Below, one piece after another: positions 21,825 to 30,665 of a stretch of 64,000 bases of DNA. The translations under genes were made by a program, and so were the position numbers. The stretch's first letter is position 1. Each line of letters begins with the position of its first letter. Below the pieces are notes generated by a model that was given only the letters and a program-made list of their open reading frames with translations, made no database searches and had not been told where the DNA came from. The DNA is from Streptomyces bicolor (GTDB taxonomy: Bacteria; Actinomycetota; Actinomycetes; Streptomycetales; Streptomycetaceae): positions 1 to 64,000 of the forward strand of contig NZ_JOFS01000006.1 in NCBI RefSeq assembly GCF_000719285.1, read 5' to 3'.

Positions 21825-22763
21825 TCAGGAACGCGTCGCAGCGCGCCGCCGCTTCGACGCCACCAAGAACGCCGCGCCGCCCGCCACCAGCACCACCGCG
21901 CCGACGGCGATCGGGCCGGTCGCGCTGCTGCCGCCGGTCTGGGCGAGGTCGCCGTCACCGCCGTTGGGGGAGGGCGCCGGGGCCGACGTCGAGTCGGAGG
22001 GCTCCGGGGTCGGGGTCTCGGTGGACGGCGTCTCGGAGGCCGGCGGCGTCGTCTCCTCCGCCGGGGTCGACGGTTCCTCGGACGCGGGCTGCGAGGGCTC
22101 GGCCGGCGGCGTGGCCGGCGGCTCCTCGGTGGCCGGCGGCTCGGTCGTGCAGTCCTTCGTGCCGCCGTTCCAGGCCGCGATCAGCTTGTCCTTGATGACC
22201 GGGCGGTCCGGGCCCTTGGGCAGGTCGCCGTGCTCGAAGCCGTCGTTCGCCTCGAACTTGCCGTCGAACTTCACCGCGCCCCGGTACAGGTCGATCTGCG
22301 CGAAGCAGCCCGCGTCCGGGACGGCGATGTCGAGCGTGTCGGTCTGGCCGGGCTTGACCGTGACCGTGTCGAAGTCCACGAAGACCTGCTCGCCGGAGGT
22401 GGCGAACGTCGGCCCGTGGGCGAGGTAGGAGGCGAGCGAGGCGGTGCAGGTGGTGGCGTCGGCGGCGGCGCGGACCGAGACGTGGACCTTGCCGTCGCCG
22501 GTGACCTTCAGGCTCTGGTCGTCGACCTTGACCGAGTCGTAGAAGTTCGTGCCGTCGAGCGAGAACTGGCAGCGGTCGGTGGCGGTTTCCGTGCCGGCGC
22601 CCGTGCCGGGCTTGTAGGTGCCGCCGCTCTTCCAGCCGTCACCGCCGGGCGTGCCGTGGGCCCAGGCGCCGGAGGCGGAGGCGACGGTGGCCGCGCAGAG
22701 CGCGAGCGACGCGGCGCCCGACCCCAGCAGGCGTCGCGCGATGACACGTCTCGGTATGGACAT
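21825..22763 (-). CDS. sortase-anchored surface protein (LAQTG motif)
   Basis: A 312-residue protein beginning with MSIPRRVIARR, a hydrophobic core and a cleavage site after ASGAWA. The mature domain (residues ~36-205) has four cysteines. It is followed by a long Pro/Thr/Ser/Glu linker, then the sorting signal LAQTG, a hydrophobic helix and KRRR. LAxTG is recognised by class E sortases in Streptomyces. No sortase E lies in this window. The binding role of the N-terminal domain is unknown. Confidence 0.88.
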   Translation of the reverse strand: MSIPRRVIARRLLGSGAASLALCAATVASASGAWAHGTPGGDGWKSGGTYKPGTGAGTETATDRCQFSLDGTNFYDSVKVDDQSLKVTGDGKVHVSVRAAADATTCTASLASYLAHGPTFATSGEQVFVDFDTVTVKPGQTDTLDIAVPDAGCFAQIDLYRGAVKFDGKFEANDGFEHGDLPKGPDRPVIKDKLIAAWNGGTKDCTTEPPATEEPPATPPAEPSQPASEEPSTPAEETTPPASETPSTETPTPEPSDSTSAPAPSPNGGDGDLAQTGGSSATGPIAVGAVVLVAGGAAFLVASKRRRAATRS

Positions 22764-23041
22764 GCGTATCCCGTTCTTGGCGTGTGCATGGGTGGGGGGA
22801 GGAAGACACCCCCGATGGTCGAAGAAACGCTGGGCCCATCGGTCACCTGCGCCACAGCGTGAGCACATCGTCGGGGCGACCGCAGAACGCTGTCAACCTG
22901 CGGGAACGCAAGGGTAGTTCAAATCGCAATCACGATTCCGTCACGCGGGGAATGATCCGATCCGCTCTTCGCGGTGTTCGCTTTCCCGGCCAAGTGGACA
23001 GAGTTCTCACTGTCGCCCGTACGCACCCACGAGGAGACCGC

Positions 23042-24718
23042 GTGTCCGTCCGTACCACCACGCCCGACCCGGCCCCCGACCTCTCCTCCAGCAACCCCGA
23101 CTGGTGGCGCCAGGCAGTCATCTACCAGGTCTACCCCCGCAGCTTCGCCGACGGTGACGGCGACGGGCTGGGTGATCTCAAAGGCGTCACACAGCGGCTG
23201 AACCACCTCGTCGGCCTCGGCGTCGACGCCCTGTGGCTCAGCCCCTTCTACCCCTCCGAACTGGCCGACGGCGGCTACGACGTCGCCGACTACCGCGACG
23301 TCGACCCCCGCCTCGGCACCCTCGACGACTTCGACGTCCTGGCCGCCGAGGCCCACCGCCTCGGCCTGAAGGTGATCGTCGACCTGGTCCCCAACCACAC
23401 CTCCCACCAGCACGTCTGGTTCCAGGAGGCGCTGCGGGCCGCCCCCGGCTCACCGGCCCGTGACCGCTACGTCTTCCGCGACGGCCGCGGCCCGCACGGC
23501 GAACTCCCGCCCACCGACTGGCAGTCCGTCTTCGGCGGCAGCGCCTGGCGCCGGGTCCCCGACGGCCAGTGGTACCTGCACCTCTTCACCCCCCAACAAC
23601 CGGACCTGAACTGGGAGAACGAGGAGGTCCGCGCCGACTTCCGCACCACCCTGCGGTTCTGGTCCGACCGCGGCGTCGACGGCTTCCGCGTCGACGTGGC
23701 CCACGCGCTCGCCAAGGACCTGAGCGAGCCGCTGCGCGACCTCGGCGCGCCGGAGCTCAGCCACGAGGAGGCGCTCGTCCGGTTCGCGCCCGGCACCCAT
23801 CCCTTCTACGACCGCGACGAGGTCCACGAGATCTACCGCGACTGGCGCAAGATCTTCGACGCCTACCGTCCGCCCCGCATGGCGGTCGCCGAGGCCTGGG
23901 TGAACCCGAGCGCCCGCCGGGCCCTGTACGCCCGCCCGGACGAACTGGGCCAGGCCTTCAACTTCGAGTACCTGCAAGGCGGTTGGGGCGCCGAGGGGCT
24001 GAGGCAGATCATCACGGACTCCCTCGCCACGGCCCGCGCGGCGGGCGCCTCCGCCACCTGGGTCCTGTCCAACCACGACGTCGTACGCCACACCTCCCGC
24101 CTGATGCTCCCGCCCGGCACCGACGACAACGCCTGGCTGCTGTCCGGCGGCCACGCACCGGCCGTCGACGAGGCGGTAGGCCTGCGCCGCGCCCGCGCCG
24201 CGACCCTCCTCATGCTGGCGCTGCCCGGTTCGTCGTACGTCTACCAGGGCGAGGAACTCGGCCTGCCCGAGGTCGCCGACCTGCCCTTCGAGGTCCTCCA
24301 GGACCCCATCTGGGAACAGACGGGACGCGTCCGCAAGGGCCGCGACGGCTGCCGGGTGCCGCTGCCGTGGACGACGACGGGGCCGTCGTACGGCTTCGGC
24401 GCGGGCGGGTCCTGGCTGCCGCAGCCGGAGCGCTTCGCGGAGTACGCCGTCGAGGCCCAGGACGGTGTGGAGGGCTCGACCCTGGAGCTCTACCGCAGGG
24501 CCCTTCGCCTGCGCCGCAAGCTGCTGGAGGGAGAGGAACTGCAGTGGGCGGACGGCGCCCCGGCCGGGGTGCTGGACTTCACCCGGCACGACGGCTGGCG
24601 GTGCCTGGCCAATCTCTCCGGTACGGCGGTGGAGTTGCCGGAGGGCGTGGTGCTGATCGCGAGCGCGCCGCTGGAGGGAGGTCGGTTGGGGCCGGACACG
24701 ACGGTCTGGCTGGCGTAG
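23042..24718 (+). CDS. GH13 alpha-glucosidase / oligo-1,6-glucosidase-like
   Basis: A 558-residue cytoplasmic enzyme. GAGGAG at 23031-23036 selects the GTG at 23042. GH13 conserved regions appear in order: DLVPNHTS, GVDGFRVDVAHA (nucleophile Asp), 'MAVAEAWV' (acid/base Glu) and 'VLSNHDVVRHTS' (NHD). The 'WWRQAVIYQVYPRSF' opening is typical of alpha-glucosidases (AglA-like) hydrolysing alpha-1,4/1,6 oligosaccharides. No sugar ABC genes flank it, so it is a solitary copy. The 170 bp upstream holds the promoter region, with an AT-rich patch near 22915-22940. Confidence 0.93.
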   Translation: MSVRTTTPDPAPDLSSSNPDWWRQAVIYQVYPRSFADGDGDGLGDLKGVTQRLNHLVGLGVDALWLSPFYPSELADGGYDVADYRDVDPRLGTLDDFDVLAAEAHRLGLKVIVDLVPNHTSHQHVWFQEALRAAPGSPARDRYVFRDGRGPHGELPPTDWQSVFGGSAWRRVPDGQWYLHLFTPQQPDLNWENEEVRADFRTTLRFWSDRGVDGFRVDVAHALAKDLSEPLRDLGAPELSHEEALVRFAPGTHPFYDRDEVHEIYRDWRKIFDAYRPPRMAVAEAWVNPSARRALYARPDELGQAFNFEYLQGGWGAEGLRQIITDSLATARAAGASATWVLSNHDVVRHTSRLMLPPGTDDNAWLLSGGHAPAVDEAVGLRRARAATLLMLALPGSSYVYQGEELGLPEVADLPFEVLQDPIWEQTGRVRKGRDGCRVPLPWTTTGPSYGFGAGGSWLPQPERFAEYAVEAQDGVEGSTLELYRRALRLRRKLLEGEELQWADGAPAGVLDFTRHDGWRCLANLSGTAVELPEGVVLIASAPLEGGRLGPDTTVWLA

Positions 24719-24748
24719 GGCAGGTGCACGGCCATCCGGTACGCCGAG

Positions 24749-24776
24749 GGCCCGCCCCCTGGGGAGGGGACGGGCC
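24749..24776. terminator. hairpin between convergent genes
   Basis: GGCCCGCCCCCT and a matching GGGGACGGGCC arm form a GC-rich stem; GTACGCC and GGCGTCGTAC extend it outwards. It separates the GH13 gene from the convergent ABC permease gene. Confidence 0.6.
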
Positions 24777-24794
24777 GGGGCGTCGTACGGCGGC

Positions 24795-25613
24795 TCAGCC
24801 CTCCGCGCCCTTGCGGAAGGTCGAGCGGGCCCACAGGAAGCCGACCAGGCCGAGGCCGGCGCACCAGGCGAGGGCGATCCAGGCGTCGTCACCGATCTGC
24901 GTGCCCAGCAGCAGGCCGCGCAGGGTCTCGTTGATCGGCGAGAAGGGCTGGTACTCGGCGAACCAGCGCAGGCCCGTCGGCATCGAATCGGGGGTGACGA
25001 AGGCGCTGCTGAGGAAGGGCAGGTAGATCAGCGGCATCGGGGCGTTGCTCGCGGACTCGACGGTCTTGGAGCGCAGGCCCATCGCGGCGGACAGCCAGCT
25101 CAGGCCGAAGGCCAGGAAGAGCAGCAGGCCGAGGGCGGCGGCCCACTCGACGGCCGTGGCGTCGGGGCGGAAGCCGATCGCGTAGGCCACCCCGGTCACC
25201 AGGGCGAGGATGCACAGGATCTGGACCATGTTGCCCAGCACATGCCCGGTGAGCACCGAACTGCGCGAGATCGCCATCGTGCGGAAGCGGTTGATGATGC
25301 CCTCGGTCATGTCGGTGCACACGGTCACCGCGACCGTGATCGTGCCGGAGGTCACCGCCATCACGATGATGCCGGGGACGAGGTAGTTGATGTAGGCGTC
25401 GCGGTCACCGACGCCGATTCCCTCGCCGATCGCGCCGCCGAAGACGTACACGAACAGCAGCAGCATCAGGACGGGCAGCATGACGATCTGGACCGTCATG
25501 GACGGATAGCGCTGCATGTGCTTGAGGCTGCGGCGCAGCATCGTCATCGAGTCGCGGAAGGCGTAGGAGCGGGTGGGGGTGGCGGCGGGGGCGGGGGCGG
25601 GGGCGGTGGTCAT
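24795..25613 (-). CDS. ABC-2 drug-type permease (DrrB-like)
   Basis: A 272-residue protein. AGGAG 7 nt upstream selects the ATG at 25613. The N-terminus is an Ala/Pro run, followed by six hydrophobic segments, including 'IVMLPVLMLLLFVYVFGGAI' and 'LGLLLFLAFGLSWLSAAMGL', plus the family motif 'EGIINRFRTMAISRSSVLTG'. DrrB-like permeases pair with DrrA-type ATPases for drug or lipid export. It is second in an operon with the ATPase, 26 bp after it. Confidence 0.93.
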   Translation of the reverse strand: MTTAPAPAPAATPTRSYAFRDSMTMLRRSLKHMQRYPSMTVQIVMLPVLMLLLFVYVFGGAIGEGIGVGDRDAYINYLVPGIIVMAVTSGTITVAVTVCTDMTEGIINRFRTMAISRSSVLTGHVLGNMVQILCILALVTGVAYAIGFRPDATAVEWAAALGLLLFLAFGLSWLSAAMGLRSKTVESASNAPMPLIYLPFLSSAFVTPDSMPTGLRWFAEYQPFSPINETLRGLLLGTQIGDDAWIALAWCAGLGLVGFLWARSTFRKGAEG

Positions 25614-25639
25614 CGGGGTCTCCTGATCAGGTGTCGGGC

Positions 25640-26578
25640 TCAGAGGGACGGGATCGGCTGCGACTGCTCCGTCAGGGCCAGGAACACGTCGTCCAGGTCG
25701 GGCGTGTGCACGGTGAGCGACTCGGCCTGGACGTCTGCCGCGTCCAGCAGGTCGAGGACCGCGCGGACCGTGGCGGGGGTGCCGTCGCCCGGAACCTGCA
25801 GGGCGAGGTTCTCGGGGTCGCGCTGGGCGACCTCGAACACCGCGGCGGCGGCGTCCAGTTGGCGCTCGTCGGTGAACCGGACGCGGATGTGGCTGCCGGG
25901 GATGCGGCGCTTGAGCTCCTCGGCGGTGCCCTCGGCGACCAGCCGGCCGCCGTTCAGCACGGCGATGCGGCCGGCGAGTTGGTCGGCCTCCTCCAGGTAC
26001 TGCGTAGTGAGGAAGATCGTGATGCCCCGGTCCTCGACCAGGCCGCGGATCAGCGCCCACAGCATGCGGCGGCTGCGCGGGTCGAGGCCGGTGGTCGGCT
26101 CGTCGAGGAAGATGATCCGCGGGTCCCCGACCAGCGTCATCGCCAGGTCGAGCTTGCGGCGCATACCCCCGGAGAAGGTGGCGGCGGTCTTCTTCGCCTC
26201 CGCCGTCAGATCGAAGCGCTCCAGCAGGTCGGCGGCCCGGCGGCGGCCCTCGCCGCGGCTGAGGTGGTGCAGGTCCGCCATCAGCAGCAGGTTCTCCTCG
26301 GCGGTCAGCAGTCCGTCGACCGCGGCGAACTGGCCGGTGACGCCGATCGACCGACGTACGTCGTCGGCCTGGCGGGTGACGTCGTAGCCGCCTACGCGGG
26401 CCTCGCCGCTGTCGGCGCGGATCAGCGTGGACAGGATCTGGACGGTCGTGGTCTTGCCCGCGCCGTTGGGGCCGAGCAGGGCGAAGACCGACGCCTCGGG
26501 GATGCGCAGATCGATGCCGTCGAGCACCAGCTTCTCCCCGTACGACTTGCGCAGGCCCTCTGCGTGGATGGCGGTCAT
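25640..26578 (-). CDS. DrrA-type ABC ATPase
   Basis: A 312-residue protein. Walker A is GPNGAGKTT, the signature 'FSGGMRRKLDLAMTL', Walker B 'IIFLDEPTTGLDP', and a DrrA-type C-terminal extension ends in 'LTVHTPDLDDVFLALTEQ'. It is the first gene of a two-gene exporter operon transcribed divergently from the TetR regulator at 26721, with clear operator repeats between them. Confidence 0.95.
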   Translation of the reverse strand: MTAIHAEGLRKSYGEKLVLDGIDLRIPEASVFALLGPNGAGKTTTVQILSTLIRADSGEARVGGYDVTRQADDVRRSIGVTGQFAAVDGLLTAEENLLLMADLHHLSRGEGRRRAADLLERFDLTAEAKKTAATFSGGMRRKLDLAMTLVGDPRIIFLDEPTTGLDPRSRRMLWALIRGLVEDRGITIFLTTQYLEEADQLAGRIAVLNGGRLVAEGTAEELKRRIPGSHIRVRFTDERQLDAAAAVFEVAQRDPENLALQVPGDGTPATVRAVLDLLDAADVQAESLTVHTPDLDDVFLALTEQSQPIPSL

Positions 26579-26613
26579 GACTCTCCCCGGTCTTCTGGAA
26601 CGGCAGCTTGAAC

Positions 26614-26700
26614 GGTGTGCAACTCGATGACTTGAACACCGTAAAACCAGACTTGCACAGTGTGCAAGTCCTTTGGTCGAGGAACTTTTACGGTGTGCAA
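26614..26700. promoter_or_regulatory. TetR-type operator array
   Basis: A perfect 19-bp palindrome, ACTTGCACAGTGTGCAAGT, lies at 26651-26669. GGTGTGCAA half-sites lie on both sides, at 26614-26622 and 26692-26700. The array fills the 142-bp region between the divergent exporter and TetR genes, the standard arrangement for autoregulated TetR control of an efflux operon. Confidence 0.85.
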
Positions 26701-26720
26701 GTGGCGGTTACGCTGGTCCC

Positions 26721-27419
26721 ATGGCGCGAGAGACCCTGAACCGTGAACAGATCGTCCGTGCGGCGATCGAGCTGCTGGACGCCGAGGGCATCGACGGCCT
26801 GAGCATGCGCAAGCTCGGCCAGAAGCTGGGCTCGGCGGCGACGGCGATGTACTGGCACGTCGGCAACAAGGAGAACCTGCTGCTGCTCGCGGCAGACGAG
26901 GTGTGGAGCGAGGTACGGCTGCCGGACGTCCCGGCAGTGGGGTGGCGGCCTGCCGCGCGCGAGCTGATGTACGCCGCACGAGAGCTGTGCGACCGGCACC
27001 GCTGGCTGGTGCGCGTGATCACCACCTACGTCGGCTACAGCGAGGGCATGGCCCGCTTCCAGGAGTGCGCGTACGAGACCTTCGAGGCCGCCGGGTTCCG
27101 GGACGCGGACCTCGACTGGGCCGTGAGCACCCCGTTCATGTTCGTGACGGGGCTGGCGTTCATGACCTCGACCGACGCCGCCGAGGTCAAGGAGCGGGCG
27201 ATGCAGGACGCGGCCGATCAGCCCGAGGACGAGGCCGCGGCCGTCGCGCAGGCCGCTGCCATCGCGGCGAAGTACCCACGGCTGAGCGCCAGCATTCAGG
27301 CGCAGGAGCGGCGGGGGGAGAGCTTCGGGGAGCAGGTCGACGAGGTCTTCGCGTTCGGCGTGGAGACGATCCTCGACGGGCTGGCGGCCCGGCTGGCGGC
27401 ACGCGCCGACTCCGTCTGA
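26721..27419 (+). CDS. TetR-family regulator (TetR_C type)
   Basis: A 232-residue protein. The N-terminal HTH is 'GIDGLSMRKLGQKLGSAATAMYWHVGNKENLLLLAADEV', with the YWHV recognition-helix motif typical of TetR proper and a TetR_C-type ligand domain. It is divergent from the DrrAB-like exporter and almost certainly represses it and itself through the 26614-26700 sites. The ligand is unknown and presumably a toxic small molecule. Confidence 0.92.
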   Translation: MARETLNREQIVRAAIELLDAEGIDGLSMRKLGQKLGSAATAMYWHVGNKENLLLLAADEVWSEVRLPDVPAVGWRPAARELMYAARELCDRHRWLVRVITTYVGYSEGMARFQECAYETFEAAGFRDADLDWAVSTPFMFVTGLAFMTSTDAAEVKERAMQDAADQPEDEAAAVAQAAAIAAKYPRLSASIQAQERRGESFGEQVDEVFAFGVETILDGLAARLAARADSV

Positions 27420-27487
27420 GTGAGAGGCGCCGGTCGCGTGCGTGGCGAACCGGTCGCAGTGGCCCCGCTGGCCGAGGATCCGGACGC

Positions 27488-27766
27488 GTGGCACGTACCT
27501 TCGACGAACTGGTCGCCATGCAGCGGGCGGCGGACCAGGCGCACACCAGGGTGGAAGAGCTCCGGGACCAGTACGGGCCGCCCGCCCACACCCCGTGGAC
27601 AGAGCTCCAGACGGACACGTACGAGACGGCCTGGCGGGCCTGGCGCGACCTCGCCCGCGACGTCCAGAGCGCGATGACCGAGTACGCGAAGGAGCAGGGC
27701 ACCGCGCGCAACGAGGTCGAGGCGGATGTGAAGCGGGCGGTGCGGCATGGGGAGGGGGCGGGCTAG
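27488..27766 (+). CDS. small helical hypothetical protein
   Basis: A 92-residue protein from a GTG at 27488. It is charged and mostly helical ('FDELVAMQRAADQAHTRVEE', 'WRAWRDLARDVQSAMTEYA'), with no cysteines or membrane segments. It looks like a conserved Streptomyces hypothetical protein; I cannot assign a function. It follows the TetR gene by 68 bp but need not be in its operon. Confidence 0.65.
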   Translation: MARTFDELVAMQRAADQAHTRVEELRDQYGPPAHTPWTELQTDTYETAWRAWRDLARDVQSAMTEYAKEQGTARNEVEADVKRAVRHGEGAG

Positions 27767-27811
27767 GCCCTGTCGTTTGGATCATCCCGGCGTCGCGGGC
27801 CCTGGCACGCA

Positions 27812-27847
27812 CTCCCCCACTGCCTTAAGGGCGTGGGGGGACCCCCA
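27812..27847 (+). repeat. second copy of dispersed hairpin repeat
   Basis: CTCCCCCACTGCCTTAAGGG followed by CGTGGGGGGACCCCCA has the same ends (CTCCCCCAC and GGGGGGACCCCCA) as the copy at 9379, with a different hairpin loop. It lies in the 178-bp non-coding gap between the 27488 gene and the small exported protein. Confidence 0.55.
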
Positions 27848-27944
27848 GCGGCGTTGTCGTCGGTCGCCGACGCTCCGCGTCGACTCCCTCCTCCGCCTTG
27901 CAGCTGCACGCTCCCCCACGCTCGAACCGGCTCCGGCAACCGCT

Positions 27945-28091
27945 CTACAGCACCCGGAGGCCGACGAGCGGGATGTTCCATTCGTTCCGCTCGATGTTGC
28001 CGTGGCCGTCCTGAGCCGCGGCCGGTACCGCGAACAGCGTCAGGCCGGTGACGGCGACAGCGGCCAGGGCGGCGATGACACGACGCACCAC
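27945..28091 (-). CDS. very small exported peptide
   Basis: GGAGG at 28096-28100 precedes two adjacent GTG codons (28091 and 28088); spacing favours either. The 47- to 48-residue product has Arg-Arg, a hydrophobic core ('VIAALAAVAVTGLTLFAV') and an AAA cleavage site, leaving a ~22-residue mature peptide starting QDGHGNIERNEW and ending PLVGLRVL. No Cys is present. Strong RBS and signal peptide make it convincing despite its size. Function unknown. Confidence 0.7.
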   Translation of the reverse strand: MVRRVIAALAAVAVTGLTLFAVPAAAQDGHGNIERNEWNIPLVGLRVL

Positions 28092-28266
28092 GGTTCCTCC
28101 TCAACGACGACAGCTCCGCTCACCGTGCGCCCACCGGGGCGCCTCCGCCGGCCGGGACACGCCGCTCCTGCTCCGAACGGCCGAACACCCCGCGTCACCG
28201 GGGACGCGCGCCCTGACAATCGCAGACGGGGGGCCACCGACACGTGCGTAAGGAGCTCCGCCGACG

Positions 28267-29073
28267 ATGAGCAGATCCTGGAAGACGACGGTTCTCGGAT
28301 CGCTCGCGGTCGCGGGCGTTGTGTGCGGGGCGGGGGTGACGTACGGCGCTCAAGGAGCGACTGAATCGGACGGCTCGGTCCGCCGGGGTCTGTGGGCGGC
28401 GGCGACCATCGAACCCGGGCGGGAGGGGATCGTCGAGGTCGGCGGCCACGAGGGGGCTGAGCTGGGTGCGGGATCCGCGCTGACACTCACGGCACCGACG
28501 CTGGCGAAGGTGACGGCTGTGCCGGTCGCCGCGCTCGGGTACCGGGGGTCGGTGGCGCAGGGTGGGGCCGCCGGGACGTACACGTTCACGGGGGCGTCGG
28601 CGTCCGCGGCCTGGACGAGCCGTACGTTGCCCTTCGTCCTGTCGGTCGCCCCGGCCGCCGAGCCCGGCACCCGGCTTCCCGACTGCACCCTGGTCCTGCG
28701 GGACGCGAACGGCACCGTACGGGCGCGGGGCACCTGCACCGTGACGGTCGGGCTGCCCACGCCGACCCTGTCCCACCCCCAGCCGGGCGTCCCGCTGAGC
28801 GGAACGCCCCGGATGTCCGGCTCCGCCCACCCCGGCGCCCAGGTCACGGTCCGCGACGCGGCCGAGAACGAGGTCTGCGCGACCACCACCGCCCCCAACG
28901 GCATCTGGACCTGCGTCCCCGCCCTCGCCCTCACTCCCGGCCCGGGCCGACTCCAGGCGACGGCGACGATGAACGGGGTCAGCGCGACGAGCGAACAGAT
29001 CCACGTCACCGTGACGGGCACGCCCGAGTCCCGGCGGAACACGGTGTCGGGCAGCGAGGGCGGTCGCCTCTAG
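28267..29073 (+). CDS. secreted protein with Ig-like C-terminal domain
   Basis: A 268-residue exported protein. The signal peptide ends near residue 32. The C-terminal ~100 residues form a bacterial Ig-like/carboxypeptidase-regulatory-like module ('SGSAHPGAQVTVRDAAENE', 'TAPNGIWTCVPALALTPGP') with a possible disulfide. The N-terminal half is beta-rich with another Cys pair ('PDCTLVLRDANG', 'RGTCTVTVG'). It probably acts at the cell surface; no enzyme signature. Divergent from the small exported peptide at 28091. Confidence 0.82.
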   Translation: MSRSWKTTVLGSLAVAGVVCGAGVTYGAQGATESDGSVRRGLWAAATIEPGREGIVEVGGHEGAELGAGSALTLTAPTLAKVTAVPVAALGYRGSVAQGGAAGTYTFTGASASAAWTSRTLPFVLSVAPAAEPGTRLPDCTLVLRDANGTVRARGTCTVTVGLPTPTLSHPQPGVPLSGTPRMSGSAHPGAQVTVRDAAENEVCATTTAPNGIWTCVPALALTPGPGRLQATATMNGVSATSEQIHVTVTGTPESRRNTVSGSEGGRL

Positions 29074-29164
29074 GCCCCGTTGGGCCCCGTGGCCGTTGGG
29101 CCCCGTGCGGTCGTTGTGCCGCGTGGTCGCTGGGTCCTGTGTTCGCTGGGTCCCGCGGTCGGAT

Positions 29165-29623
29165 TCAGTACCGCACCGCCCTGGCCACCTCCGCCCGTAC
29201 GCCGCCGCCCAGGTCGCGGGTGCTGCGGGCGGTGCCGTTCCCCGTCCCGCCCGCCGCCACGTCGGAAACGGTCGTCACGGCAGCGTCCAGCAGATTGCCG
29301 TCCTCGTCGCGGAAGTTCACCTGCACGGCGAAGGACCGCGTCGAGTCGGTCGTGTTCTCCGCCGTGACCTCCACGGTCGTACGGCCGTCCGAGTCGGTCT
29401 TCGGCTCGCCCAGCCGCACGGCGTCCTTGGCGTCGATGCCGCCCTTGATGTCGTCCAGTTGGCGGCCCGCCTCCGCGGTCGCCGAGGCGAAGGCGGATGC
29501 CGCTCGGCTGGCCACCGAGGTGGGAGTGTCGTCGTCGCCGCACGCGGTCAGAACGGCGGCGGTCAGCGCGGCGGTCGTCGTGAGGATCGTGGTGGTCGTC
29601 CACCGCGCTCGGTGACCGGGCAT
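29165..29623 (-). CDS. putative lipoprotein
   Basis: A 152-residue protein. GGAGGAG directly upstream of the ATG at 29623. A lipobox LTAC places the lipidated Cys near residue 28, followed by GDDD. The mature part is a single beta-domain with 'TTVEVTAENTTDSTRSFAVQVNF', an FxLYD-like pattern of small extracellular domains. Function unknown. Confidence 0.82.
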   Translation of the reverse strand: MPGHRARWTTTTILTTTAALTAAVLTACGDDDTPTSVASRAASAFASATAEAGRQLDDIKGGIDAKDAVRLGEPKTDSDGRTTVEVTAENTTDSTRSFAVQVNFRDEDGNLLDAAVTTVSDVAAGGTGNGTARSTRDLGGGVRAEVARAVRY

Positions 29624-29791
29624 GGCTCCTCCAGCTGGTGCGTTCCGGTTGGCGTCGGAACCTGTCGGTCCGGGTTCCTCCAGTGAAGATCCGTACGCCC
29701 GCGCCCGCACCCCGGCCGTCACCCGTTCGCCCGTCACCCGTCCGGCCTTCCCCCGTGGTGGCCTCCCCCGGCCGAACCCATCGTCGTAGCC

Positions 29792-30370
29792 ATGAGCCAG
29801 CACCAGTCCCAGCCGTCGCAGCCGCGGTCCCAGGCAACCGACGCGGCCCACAGCCACCCTGGAGCCCCCGGCCCCACCCCCGCACCCGGCGCCACCGGCG
29901 GACGGCGGCCCGTACCCGCCACGCCCGGCTGGGTCACCGGCGGGCTCGTCTTCGCCGGTGTGCTGATGCTGGTGAACGGGCTGCTGGCCGTCCTCCAGGG
30001 CATCTCCGCGATCGCCGAGGACGACGTCTACGGCCGCGTCGGCGACTACGTCTTCGAGATGAACCTGACGGGATGGGGCTGGACCCTGCTCGTCCTCGGC
30101 GTCCTCGTCGCGGCGGTCGGCTACGGCATCCTCAAGGGCGCCTGGTGGGCGCGGATCACCGGCATCTTCGTGGCGTCACTGAGCATGGTGCTCCACTTCC
30201 TGTTCCTGCCCTACGCGCCGGTCTGGTCGGTGATCATGGTCGGGGTCGACTTCTTCGTGATCCTGGCCCTCGCGACGGCGCAGGACATCGCGGACACCTC
30301 GCGTGTGCGCGGTTCCTCCAGCGCTTCGACTAGCGCTTCGACGCGCGAGAACGCCTCAACAGGTCGCTGA
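29792..30370 (+). CDS. DUF7144-like membrane protein
   Basis: A 192-residue protein. A Pro/Gln-rich cytoplasmic tail of ~45 residues is followed by four transmembrane helices ('GLVFAGVLMLVNGLLAVLQG', 'GWTLLVLGVLVAAVGYGIL', 'ITGIFVASLSMVLHFLFLP', 'VIMVGVDFFVILALATA'). The spacing matches a widespread small four-helix membrane family in Streptomyces, of unknown function. Its 3' end overlaps the convergent gene at 30330 by 41 bp. Confidence 0.85.
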   Translation: MSQHQSQPSQPRSQATDAAHSHPGAPGPTPAPGATGGRRPVPATPGWVTGGLVFAGVLMLVNGLLAVLQGISAIAEDDVYGRVGDYVFEMNLTGWGWTLLVLGVLVAAVGYGILKGAWWARITGIFVASLSMVLHFLFLPYAPVWSVIMVGVDFFVILALATAQDIADTSRVRGSSSASTSASTRENASTGR

Positions 30371-30518
30371 TCCTGGCCGGGTCCTTGCGGCCGTTCAGCT
30401 CGGTCAGCAGGTCGTCGGGGCAGAGTTCGTAGAGGTCGCCCCAGAAGCGGCGGCCGTGGTTGTCCCAGATGCGGTAGCCGCCGGGGACACCCCTGGCAAC
30501 ATAACGTCGTCTGCTCAA
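30330..30518 (-). CDS. small conserved hypothetical protein
   Basis: A 62-residue basic protein, most likely from a TTG at 30518 just after a GGGGGGCGGA Shine-Dalgarno. It contains 'GGYRIWDNHGRRFWGDLYE' and 'CPDDLLTELNG', a pattern shared by small Streptomyces proteins of unknown function. It converges with, and overlaps, the membrane protein gene ending at 30370. Confidence 0.65.
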   Translation of the reverse strand: MSRRRYVARGVPGGYRIWDNHGRRFWGDLYELCPDDLLTELNGRKDPARISDLLRRSRASKR

Positions 30519-30665
30519 TCCGCCCCCCTGTCCGGGCACGACCGCACACGACGACCGTGCACGTGTCCACGCCGCTCGGACAGGGTGACATCGCACAGCG
30601 GGGCCGTCGCCCGTATTTCCCCGGGCGCTCCCCGGTGCTCCTCGGCCTCCCCGGGTGGCTCGGCC

